A stretch of 6,794 nt of DNA, from positions 1 through 6,794 of the forward strand of contig JANPGC010000224.1 in assembly GCA_031423755.1 (NCBI GenBank), in the 5' to 3' direction. The notes below the pieces were generated by a model, which did not search any database, was not told the origin of the DNA, and saw only the letters and a program-made list of their open reading frames with translations. Shown one piece after another: positions 1 through 5,759 of this stretch. The stretch is from JANMEX01 sp031423755. GTDB taxonomy: Bacteria; Pseudomonadota; Alphaproteobacteria; Rhizobiales; Rhizobiaceae. The position numbers were made by a program, and so were the translations under genes. Position 1 is the stretch's first letter, and every line of letters starts with the position of its first letter.

Positions 1-531
1 ATGGCCGGTGTCAAACGCCTCGATCTCGGGCTTGACGCCCAGCGCGGTCATCATGGCGCCCATGGCGCGCAGCATGCCGGGCGTGTTGGTCATCACATAA
101 TCGGCTTCGTTGAAATTCATCGTGCCGCAGTCGAGCGTGCAGATTTCCGGCAGGCACTGGCGGATATGCTCCATCCGGTTCGACGCGCCGCCCATGTCGG
201 TAGAGCGCTCTTGAAGGGGAAGCGGAGATTCCGGCGGGCCGAACACCATGTCGCCGCCCATGCCAGCGGTGAGGTTCAGCACCATATCCACATTGGCCTC
301 GCGGATGCGCTCGGTCACTTCGCGGTAGAGATGCACATCGCGGCGCGGCTTGCCGGTGTCCGGGTCGCGCACATGGCAATGCACGATGGCAGCACCGGCC
401 TTGGCAGCATCTATGGCCGCCTCGGCGATTTGCTTCGGCGAGCGCGGCACGTGCGGCGAGCGGTCCTGCGTTCCGCCAGAACCCGTAACTGCACAGGTGA
501 TGAAAACCTCGCGGTTCATGGAAAGCGGCAT
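1..531 (-). CDS. Beta-keto acid cleavage enzyme (BKACE, DUF849), N-terminal part; likely 3-dehydrocarnitine cleavage
   Basis: Partial gene: 177 codons are open from the start to the left edge, a bit over half of the roughly 300-residue family length; the C-terminal part is outside. BKACE enzymes are cytoplasmic, metal-dependent TIM-barrel proteins that condense a beta-keto acid with acetyl-CoA and split it into acetoacetate and a new CoA ester. Visible family marks are the opening FITCAVTGSG, the metal-binding pair H51-C-H53 in IVHCHVRD, the NLTAGMGGD segment, and the DCGTMNFNEADY segment. The start at 531 is chosen because GGAGG lies 5 nt upstream. A second in-frame ATG at 519 matches the usual family N-terminus (MNREVFIT) but would sit 17 nt from that site. 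The gene diverges from a CdhR-like regulator. In Pseudomonas and Sinorhizobium such pairs belong to carnitine degradation, where the substrate is 3-dehydrocarnitine. BKACE members also act on other beta-keto acids (for example 3-keto-5-aminohexanoate in lysine fermentation), so the substrate is inferred from context. Confidence 0.9.
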   Translation of the reverse strand, partial: MPLSMNREVFITCAVTGSGGTQDRSPHVPRSPKQIAEAAIDAAKAGAAIVHCHVRDPDTGKPRRDVHLYREVTERIREANVDMVLNLTAGMGGDMVFGPPESPLPLQERSTDMGGASNRMEHIRQCLPEICTLDCGTMNFNEADYVMTNTPGMLRAMGAMMTALGVKPEIEAFDTGH

Positions 532-536
532 CAAAT

Positions 537-541
537 CCTCC
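537..541 (-). promoter_or_regulatory. Ribosome binding site of the BKACE gene
   Basis: GGAGG on the minus strand lies 5 nt before the ATG at 531. It decides the start in favour of 531 over the in-frame ATG at 519. Its outermost base touches the inverted repeat at 541-572, so a protein bound to that repeat would sit directly against the ribosome binding site. Confidence 0.7.
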
Positions 542-572
542 AAGTCAGGCCTGCCTGAACATGCCTGACTTG
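541..572. promoter_or_regulatory. Candidate operator: 10-bp perfect inverted repeat with repeated GCCTGA half-sites
   Basis: CAAGTCAGGC (541-550) is the exact reverse complement of GCCTGACTTG (563-572), with a 12-nt spacer. Inside the spacer a further GCCTGA (553-558) repeats the one at 563-568 with a 10-bp period, about one helical turn, so there are three TCAGGC/GCCTGA copies within 24 bp. The site lies between two divergent starts, immediately upstream of the BKACE ribosome binding site. It is a natural binding site for the adjacent AraC-type regulator, but that link is inferred from position only. Confidence 0.55.
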
Positions 573-589
573 CAAAGGCACGCTTTGCA
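571..589. promoter_or_regulatory. Second inverted repeat in the divergent intergenic region
   Basis: TGCAAAG (571-577) and CTTTGCA (583-589) are perfect 7-bp inverted repeats around a 5-nt centre. The element starts inside the end of the preceding dyad, so the two sites abut. It is 19 nt before the regulator start at 608, a position suited to autoregulation of the regulator gene or to activation of the BKACE gene on the other strand. I see no convincing -35/-10 pair on either strand here. Confidence 0.45.
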
Positions 590-607
590 CATTACGAATT
601 AAAATTG

Positions 608-1600
608 ATGAAAAGCGAAAAACCATCAATCTTTCAGCCGGAAAATGCGCCTCTCGACGTGACGTTCCTTGTCCTGCCGGGCGCGTCGCTGCTGTGCGTC
701 GCATCGACGATAGACCCATTGCGCGCCGCCAACCGTATCGCCGGTGAAGCGCTCTACCGCTGGACCATTGTCTCGCCGGACGGCGCAAACGCTGAAACCA
801 CCAGCGGATTGCCAATCGTCGTCTCCGGCAAGTTCAACGCCAACGCCCGTCACGAAGTGCTCATCGTTATTGCCGGATTCGGCACTGCGACATATGCAAA
901 GGGAACCTTCATCGCCGGTCTCGCCAAGGCCGGACGCCGCGCCCGCGCTGTTGGCGGCATTGAAGCGGGAACGTGGCTCCTCGGGCACGCAGGGCTGCTC
1001 GAGGGCCATGCTGCCACAACGCATTTTGAGGATCTGGAAGACTTTCGCGCGGCGTTTCCAAGCTCCAAAATCCGCTCGGATCGCTTCGTCATGGATGGGC
1101 CTGTCTTCACCTGCGGCGGCGCTTCGCCAGCGCTTGATCTGATGTTGCAACTGATCCGCTTGCGTCAGGGCATGGGCCTCGCCCTCAATGTTGCCTCCGT
1201 GTTTATCTACGAACAATCACGCGCTTCTTCCGAAATGCAGCCGCTGGTTTCGCTTGGCAAATTGGATGGTGGCGATCCGCGCATTGCCGCCGCCATCCGC
1301 CTTATGGAAAGCCGGATCGATGAGCCGCAGTCCATCGCCTCCATCGCAGATCGCATCGGAGTGACACCGCGTACTCTTGAACTCGCCTTCGCAAAACTGA
1401 TCGGCGAAACGCCTGGCCACTATTATCTCGGCCTTAGACTTGCCACCGCACGCAAGATGGTGTCGGACACAAAGCTCCCAATGACCGAAATCGCCACCCG
1501 CACCGGCTTTTCCAGTGCAGCAGCATTCGCAAGGGCCTTCCGGGCGCGATATGGAAAAACGCCGACGTCACTTCGATCCGTTTCTGATCAGCGTTTTTAA
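608..1600 (+). CDS. GlxA/CdhR-family transcriptional regulator (DJ-1/PfpI-like domain plus AraC helix-turn-helix)
   Basis: A 330-residue cytoplasmic DNA-binding regulator. Residues about 16-185 form a class I glutamine amidotransferase/DJ-1-like domain (opening DVTFLVLPGASLL, then the GLLEGHAATTHFED segment typical of the family). Residues about 225-325 are an AraC/XylS domain with two helix-turn-helix units: IASIADRIGVTPRTLELAF near 243-261 and MTEIATRTGFSSAAAFARAF near 292-311. The nucleophile-elbow region reads GIEAGTWLL (117-125) with no cysteine, so the first domain is probably a ligand sensor, not an enzyme. Characterised relatives include CdhR and GbdR of Pseudomonas, which control carnitine and glycine betaine catabolism. 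The divergent BKACE gene makes carnitine or dehydrocarnitine the leading inducer candidate, which is inference. The ATG at 608 is preferred to the TTG at 605; neither has a clear ribosome binding site. Its TAA stop is also the left end of the inverted repeat at 1598-1760. Confidence 0.9.
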   Translation: MKSEKPSIFQPENAPLDVTFLVLPGASLLCVASTIDPLRAANRIAGEALYRWTIVSPDGANAETTSGLPIVVSGKFNANARHEVLIVIAGFGTATYAKGTFIAGLAKAGRRARAVGGIEAGTWLLGHAGLLEGHAATTHFEDLEDFRAAFPSSKIRSDRFVMDGPVFTCGGASPALDLMLQLIRLRQGMGLALNVASVFIYEQSRASSEMQPLVSLGKLDGGDPRIAAAIRLMESRIDEPQSIASIADRIGVTPRTLELAFAKLIGETPGHYYLGLRLATARKMVSDTKLPMTEIATRTGFSSAAAFARAFRARYGKTPTSLRSVSDQRF

Positions 1601-1760
1601 AGCGTCGGGCGTTCATATGGGATCAGTTTGGACGCAGGGTTTCCGTGTCCTGGCGAGGAGCGTGACGCGACGCGGTTCAAGCACCGCTAGCGGCGCGCGA
1701 CGACGTCCAGGGCACGGAAAAACAAGTCCAAATGATTCCAGGTGAACGACCAATGCTCTA
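1598..1760. repeat. Long imperfect inverted repeat (palindromic intergenic element) between convergent genes
   Basis: The left arm (1598-1653) aligns with the reverse complement of the right arm (1707-1760). By eye about three quarters of columns match, with one or two 1-nt gaps. Blocks shared by both arms are CGTTCA, TGG, ATCA, TTTGGAC, TTTCCGTG and CCTGG, in the same order. The middle (1654-1706) is very GC-rich, with only weak further pairing, and contains a perfect 10-bp palindrome, CCGCTAGCGG (1684-1693). The left arm begins with the TAA stop of the regulator and the right arm begins, on the minus strand, with the TAG stop of galM, so the element exactly fills the gap. Placement and form resemble the dispersed palindromic elements of rhizobial and Brucella genomes (RIME or Bru-RS types), but I cannot assign it to a named family. 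As RNA it could fold into a long stem from either direction and might act as a bidirectional terminator or 3'-end stabiliser. No classical U-tract terminator is evident. Confidence 0.75.
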
Positions 1761-2765
1761 ACGGCTGAACCGGTACTCCGTCTCCTGCCGCAGCGTCTCG
1801 CCGGGACGCAGGATGTTGGACGGGAAATACGGGTAGTGCGTCGAATCCGGCCAGCCCTGTGTTTCAAGACAAAAACCGGCAAACTGGAAATACGGCTTGC
1901 CGGTCAATCCTGCCGGACCGGCGGGGAGCGTGTCTCCGGCGTAAAACTGCACACCCGCCTCGCCCGTATGCACTTCCAGCGCCACGCCTGACTTGCGTCC
2001 CTCGACGCGAACACCCTTGCGCAGTGCGCCCCGCGCCGCCGCGAAGCACCATGTATTGTCATAGACCGTCTGCAAACCGCCCACTTCATGGCGGACCGCA
2101 CGCGGCTGGCGGAAATCATGCGCCGTCCCGGCCACCGGCAGCACCCGCCCGTCAGGGATCAAATCCTCGTCCGTCGGCAAATAGGCATCCGCCAAAATCT
2201 GCATGACATGATCCCGGCTGTCGCTCAAACCGCCATCATCCAGATTGAAGTAGGAATGCTGCGCCAAATTGCAGACAGTAGGCTTGTCCGTCACAGCCTC
2301 GAAAACAACCGAAAGCGCACCCTTGCCCGAAACGCGGTACGTGCAGCGGACGTCAACATTGCCCGGGAACCCCATATTCCCGTCCGCGCAGCGGATTTCG
2401 AGCACCGCCTCATCGCGCGACACGGCCACAAATGTCCAGTTGCGTGTGCCGATCCCTTGCGTGCCGCCATGCAGATTGTGCCTGCCCCGGAAGTTCTTCT
2501 CGAGATGATGCGTCACGCCGCCAATCACGAGTTCGCCGTTGCGGATGCGGTTCACATTGCGCCCTACTGCCGCGCCGAAATATTTGGAATGGGCCGGATA
2601 GTCGTCAAACACCGGAAACCCCAGCACCAGCGGCGCATCGTGACCCTTCAGGCGAAGGTCTTGGATGACCGCGCCCCAAGAGATGATCGTCGCCGTCAGC
2701 CCGCCGCCAGCAATCTCCACCAATTGTACCGCATCGCCATTTTCCGTCTGTCCGAACACGTCCAT
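1758..2765 (-). CDS. galM: Aldose 1-epimerase (galactose mutarotase)
   Basis: This enzyme interconverts the alpha and beta anomers of aldohexoses such as galactose and glucose, with no cofactor, in the cytoplasm (periplasmic versions carry a signal peptide; none is seen here). The 335-residue product has the family length and motifs in order: GRNVNRI near residue 68, HNLHGG (96-101), the catalytic acid His170 in QHSYFNL, the YDNTW segment, and the catalytic base Glu301 in CLETQGWPDS, followed by FPSNILRPGE. The open frame extends 35 codons upstream to a TTG at 2870, but the family N-terminus begins at MDVFGQTENG, so the ATG at 2765 is chosen. Its ribosome binding site is weak (GGG about 7 nt upstream). 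It is convergent with the regulator gene and divergent from acpXL. No sugar transport or Leloir-pathway gene is nearby, so its sugar is not indicated by context. Confidence 0.93.
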   Translation of the reverse strand: MDVFGQTENGDAVQLVEIAGGGLTATIISWGAVIQDLRLKGHDAPLVLGFPVFDDYPAHSKYFGAAVGRNVNRIRNGELVIGGVTHHLEKNFRGRHNLHGGTQGIGTRNWTFVAVSRDEAVLEIRCADGNMGFPGNVDVRCTYRVSGKGALSVVFEAVTDKPTVCNLAQHSYFNLDDGGLSDSRDHVMQILADAYLPTDEDLIPDGRVLPVAGTAHDFRQPRAVRHEVGGLQTVYDNTWCFAAARGALRKGVRVEGRKSGVALEVHTGEAGVQFYAGDTLPAGPAGLTGKPYFQFAGFCLETQGWPDSTHYPYFPSNILRPGETLRQETEYRFSR

Positions 2766-2962
2766 GCTGCACCCGATGTTAATCCACGTGAACCCGTAAC
2801 GATACAGCGCCGGAAACTCAAGGAACACGACGCAACGCACGCGGCGTTTCGCACTTTCACAATCTGTCAAAAAAGGCTAATGAGCCGCAACAAATCGTAT
2901 ATCAAAGAAGCATTGCAACTGTTTCTTCTGCGTTGCGCCCAATCATGAATGAGGTTTTGCCC
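2766..2962. promoter_or_regulatory. Divergent promoter region between galM and acpXL
   Basis: This 197-bp non-coding stretch must carry the promoter of the acpXL operon and probably that of galM. It is more AT-rich in its right half (about 2851-2930). A perfect TTGACA reads on the minus strand at 2870-2865, but no matching -10 hexamer follows at 16-18 bp, so I do not call a promoter there. Near acpXL, GCAAC (2915-2919) and GTTGC (2932-2936) form a small 5-bp inverted repeat. No convincing operator or riboswitch is visible. Confidence 0.4.
2951..2954 (+). promoter_or_regulatory. Ribosome binding site of acpXL
   Basis: GAGG lies 8 nt before the GTG at 2963. The upstream in-frame ATG at 2945 and TTG at 2933 have no such site, and starting there would add residues before the usual AcpXL N-terminus. 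This site therefore decides for the GTG start. Confidence 0.65.
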
Positions 2963-3244
2963 GTGTCGTCCACCTTTGACAAAGTCGCTGATATCATTGC
3001 CGAAACCAGCGAAATCGACCGTGATGCGATCACACCGGAAAGCCATACAATTGATGACCTCGGCATCGACAGCCTTGATTTTCTCGACATTGTTTTCGCC
3101 ATCGACAAGGCGTTTGGCATCAAGATTCCGCTCGAACAGTGGACACAGGATGTCAACGAAGGCCGTGCGCCAACGGAAGAATATTTCGTCCTCAGCAATC
3201 TCTGCGGCAAGATTGACGAACTTGTTGCGGCCAAGAAGGCCTGA
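2963..3244 (+). CDS. acpXL: Acyl carrier protein AcpXL (very-long-chain fatty acid carrier for lipid A)
   Basis: A 93-residue acidic carrier protein. From SSTFDKVADIIAETSEID to the C-terminal DELVAAKKA it follows the AcpXL pattern known from Rhizobium and Brucella. The phosphopantetheine attachment serine is Ser37 in GIDSLDFLD (codon at 3071-3073). AcpXL carries the 27-hydroxyoctacosanoyl-type chain while it is built; LpxXL then transfers it to lipid A. The segment IPLEQWTQDVNEG, with its extended loop before EEYFVL, separates AcpXL from the housekeeping AcpP. The GTG start is chosen from the GAGG site and family alignment. It is the first gene of a four-gene plus-strand operon and is 18 bp from fabF2XL. 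In Rhizobium, fabZXL lies at that junction; here it is missing. Confidence 0.95.
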   Translation: MSSTFDKVADIIAETSEIDRDAITPESHTIDDLGIDSLDFLDIVFAIDKAFGIKIPLEQWTQDVNEGRAPTEEYFVLSNLCGKIDELVAAKKA

Positions 3245-3262
3245 GCGGATCATCCCGCAGCC

Positions 3263-4438
3263 ATGAGCAGCAACGACGTTCTCATCACCGGCATCGGCAT
3301 CCTGTCCAGTCTGGGCGAAGGTCCGGAAGCGCATTGGGCTGCGCTGAAATCCGGCGCTGAACCGCATCTCGACATCGAGAATTTCGCGCCATATTTGGTC
3401 CACGCGCTGCCCACGGACATTGACTGGTCGGTGCAAATTCCCCGCAAAGAGCAGCGCCAGATGGAGCAGTGGCAGCGCATTGGCACCTATACCGCCGGTC
3501 TTGCCCTGCAGGACGCAGGCATCAAGCACAATGAGGAACTGACCGCATCGATGGACATGATTGTTGCTGCCGGCGGCGGCGAGCGCGACGTGGCGGTCGA
3601 CACCCAGATACTCGAAGCCTCGCGCAGCCGCAACGACCGCGATGTCATGCTCAATGAAAAGCTGGCAACCGAGTTGCGCCCGACGCTTTTTCTCGCCCAG
3701 CTTTCGAACCTTCTCGCAGGCAACATTTCAATCGTCCACAAGGTCACCGGCTCATCCCGTACCTTCATGGGCGAGGAAGGCGCTGGCATCTCGGCGCTGA
3801 AGACAGCCCTCGCGCGCATCCGCTCCGGCCAGAGCACGCACATTCTGGTCGGCGGCGCGCTCAACGCCGAGCACAAGGACATCTGCCTGTCCTATGAGTT
3901 GGGCGGGTTTCTCAAGCGCGACGGCTACGCACCCGTGTGGTCGCGTGACAGCTCTGAAGGCGGTGGCGTCATAACCGGCTCAGGCTCGGCATTCCTCGTC
4001 CTTGAATCGCGGGAGCACGCCGAAAAGCGCGGTGCCCGAGCCTATGCAAAATTGCAATCCGTCTCCGGCAATCAGGCCAGCCGCACAGGCGATCTGGAAG
4101 AAAGCATCGCTTCAGTCCTTGACGAAGCTGGCGCGCAAGCTGATTTGCTTGTCACCGGCGCTTCAGGAGCTACAGCGGCAACTGCTGCAGAAAAATCAGT
4201 GTTTTCGAAGCGCGGCGACAAGACCATCCGCGCCTTCGCCGGCCAGACCGGCCACATGAAAGAGGCGCAATTTCCCTTCTCTGTCGCCCTCGCCGCGCTG
4301 GCCGTGTCAAAGGGCGAGGGCCTGCCGCCGCTTGACCCTTCGTTCGAGACCAAATCAGTCGGCGAGGTCGAAAGCGCCATTGCGCTCACCGTCGGCTACC
4401 ACCGCAGCGAAGGCGCCGCCCTTGTGACGAGAGCCTGA
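3263..4438 (+). CDS. fabF2XL: Beta-ketoacyl-ACP synthase-like protein FabF2XL, catalytic Cys and one His replaced
   Basis: A 391-residue thiolase-fold protein of the KAS II (FabF) type, with the N-terminal VLITGIGILSSLG, a GGALNAE segment near 197-203 and the GSGSAFLVLES strand near 239-249. At the nucleophile, where FabF1XL next door has TACASGA, this protein has GEEGAG (170-175), so Glu172 falls in the cysteine position in an ungapped alignment. The first catalytic histidine region (NAHGTST) is replaced by GASGATA (299-305). The second histidine is kept as His331 in TGHMKEA. The C-terminal GFGGQN loop is replaced by GYHRSEG. It is therefore unlikely to condense acyl chains alone. A non-catalytic partner of FabF1XL that sets chain length, or a decarboxylase-like role, is more plausible; both are inference. 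The gene order marks it as the FabF2 member of the lipid A long-chain locus. The ribosome binding site is weak. Confidence 0.88.
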   Translation: MSSNDVLITGIGILSSLGEGPEAHWAALKSGAEPHLDIENFAPYLVHALPTDIDWSVQIPRKEQRQMEQWQRIGTYTAGLALQDAGIKHNEELTASMDMIVAAGGGERDVAVDTQILEASRSRNDRDVMLNEKLATELRPTLFLAQLSNLLAGNISIVHKVTGSSRTFMGEEGAGISALKTALARIRSGQSTHILVGGALNAEHKDICLSYELGGFLKRDGYAPVWSRDSSEGGGVITGSGSAFLVLESREHAEKRGARAYAKLQSVSGNQASRTGDLEESIASVLDEAGAQADLLVTGASGATAATAAEKSVFSKRGDKTIRAFAGQTGHMKEAQFPFSVALAALAVSKGEGLPPLDPSFETKSVGEVESAIALTVGYHRSEGAALVTRA

Positions 4439-4448
4439 GGAAACCCGG

Positions 4449-5726
4449 ATGGCATCCAAGTTCACAGATCAGCTCGGCCGCCCCATCGTTGCCATCACCG
4501 GCATCGGCATGGTCACCTCGCTTGGCCAAGGCAAGCAAGACAATTGGGCGGCGCTGACGTCAGGCAAGTCCGGCATTCACACAATCACCCGCTTCCCGAC
4601 AGACCTTCTCAACACCTGCATCGCCGGCACAGTTGATTTCCTGCCTGAAAGCGGCAAGGGCGCATCCGCTCTCTCATACGCGCTCGCCACCGCCGCCGCA
4701 GAGGAAGCCATCGCAGAGGCCGGCCTCAACGGCCCGTTCGGCGGCCCGCTGTTCCTCGCCGCACCCCCGGTGGAGCTGGAATGGCAGCACCGCTTTGCCC
4801 TTGAAAGGGAACTGGCCGCAGTCAGTGAGGCAGGCTACGACCGGCTGCTTGAGGCCTGCCGTGCAGCCACGCATCCGGCGTTCTTCGATGCGGCCCAGTT
4901 CGGCAGCATTGCCGATCAGCTGCAGACGCGCCTCGGCACGCGCGGCCTGCCCATAACCCTTTCTACAGCCTGCGCTTCCGGCGCAACCGCGATCCAACTC
5001 GGCGTTGAAGCCATCCGACGCGGCGAGGCCACGCGCGTTCTGTCCATCGGAACAGATGGCTCCGTCAGTGCCGAATCCCTCGTGCGCTTTTCGCTTCTGT
5101 CGGCGCTCTCAACCCATAACGACCCGGCCGACAAGGCTGCCAAACCGTTCTCCAAGGATCGCGACGGCTTTGTCATGGCCGAAGGTTCGGCGGCGCTGGT
5201 GATGGAATCGCTCGAAAGCGCCATCGCGCGCGGCGCCAGAGTGCTCGGCATCCTGAAAGGGTGCGGCGAGAAGGCGGATGATTTCCACCGCACCCGCTCC
5301 AAGCCAGACGCCTCGCCCGCAATTGGGGCCGTGCGCGCGGCGCTCAGTGATGCAGGCATCGCCGAAGACGCCATCAACTACATCAACGCCCATGGCACAT
5401 CTACGCCAGAAAATGACAAGATGGAATATCTGGCCATCGCCACGGTGTTCGGCGAGCGCATTTCAGCCATTCCCGTTTCATCCAACAAGTCGATGATCGG
5501 CCACACGCTGACCGCCGCTGGTGCGATTGAAGCGGCAATATCGCTGTTGACGCTGCAAACAGGCACGATCACCCCAACCATCAACTACGACATTCCGGAC
5601 CCTGCCATCCCGCTCGATGTCGTGCCGAATTCCGCCCGCAGCGCCGATGTTTCGATGGTCCTGTCAAACTCGTTCGGCTTTGGCGGCCAGAACAGCTGCC
5701 TTGTCATGGCGCGCGAACCCAATTAA
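4449..5726 (+). CDS. fabF1XL: Beta-ketoacyl-ACP synthase FabF1XL (catalytically complete)
   Basis: A 425-residue KAS II-type condensing enzyme. It would extend the acyl chain with malonyl-ACP, releasing CO2, in building the C26-C28 chain on AcpXL. The full triad is present: Cys175 in LSTACASGA, His315 in INAHGTSTPEND and His352 in MIGHTLTAAGA, with Lys347 in SSNKSMIG. The C-terminal gating loop SFGFGGQNS (408-416) is also kept. The region after strand LFLAAPP (101-107) is unusual. In housekeeping FabF a glycine-rich GxGxGG segment lies there, lining the acyl pocket and dimer interface; here it reads VELEWQHRFALERELAA (108-124). The start is 10 bp after the fabF2XL stop. Its AGGAAA ribosome binding site directly follows that stop codon, which favours translational coupling and balanced amounts of the two proteins. 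Confidence 0.93.
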   Translation: MASKFTDQLGRPIVAITGIGMVTSLGQGKQDNWAALTSGKSGIHTITRFPTDLLNTCIAGTVDFLPESGKGASALSYALATAAAEEAIAEAGLNGPFGGPLFLAAPPVELEWQHRFALERELAAVSEAGYDRLLEACRAATHPAFFDAAQFGSIADQLQTRLGTRGLPITLSTACASGATAIQLGVEAIRRGEATRVLSIGTDGSVSAESLVRFSLLSALSTHNDPADKAAKPFSKDRDGFVMAEGSAALVMESLESAIARGARVLGILKGCGEKADDFHRTRSKPDASPAIGAVRAALSDAGIAEDAINYINAHGTSTPENDKMEYLAIATVFGERISAIPVSSNKSMIGHTLTAAGAIEAAISLLTLQTGTITPTINYDIPDPAIPLDVVPNSARSADVSMVLSNSFGFGGQNSCLVMAREPN

Positions 5727-5759
5727 GCGCTGTCCCACCTGAAACGGAAGATGCCGCAC

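Noticed and set aside
1..558. 185-codon open frame on the plus strand at the left edge
   Set aside because: It is antisense to the BKACE gene in register, and its Arg/His/Ala-rich product resembles no family; the minus-strand frame shows clear family motifs.
605..607. TTG start one codon before the regulator ATG
   Set aside because: Neither position has a clear ribosome binding site, and ATG at 608 is the more usual initiator; the difference is one residue.
2865..2870. Perfect TTGACA on the minus strand as a galM promoter -35 box
   Set aside because: No -10-like hexamer follows at 16-18 bp (the place reads about ACGCCG), so the match may be chance.
2912..2942. Possible extended hairpin ATTGCAAC ... 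GTTGC ... CAAT just before acpXL
   Set aside because: Only short 4- and 5-bp arms pair, interrupted by unpaired bases; too weak to call an operator, attenuator or riboswitch.
2088..2948. 286-codon plus-strand open frame running through to near acpXL
   Set aside because: It lies mostly antisense to galM, whose product is full length with catalytic residues; the plus-strand product has no recognisable motif and appears to be a by-product of GC-rich codon use.
2867..3529. 220-codon minus-strand open frame across acpXL and the start of fabF2XL
   Set aside because: It is antisense to a near-canonical acpXL and to the fabF2XL N-terminus, and has no recognisable domain or ribosome binding site.
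3283..4510. Exact 18-bp direct repeat at 3283-3300 and 4493-4510
   Set aside because: Both copies encode the same ITGIG motif at the start of the two paralogous KAS proteins; shared ancestry and codon preference explain it, and no mobile element is implied.
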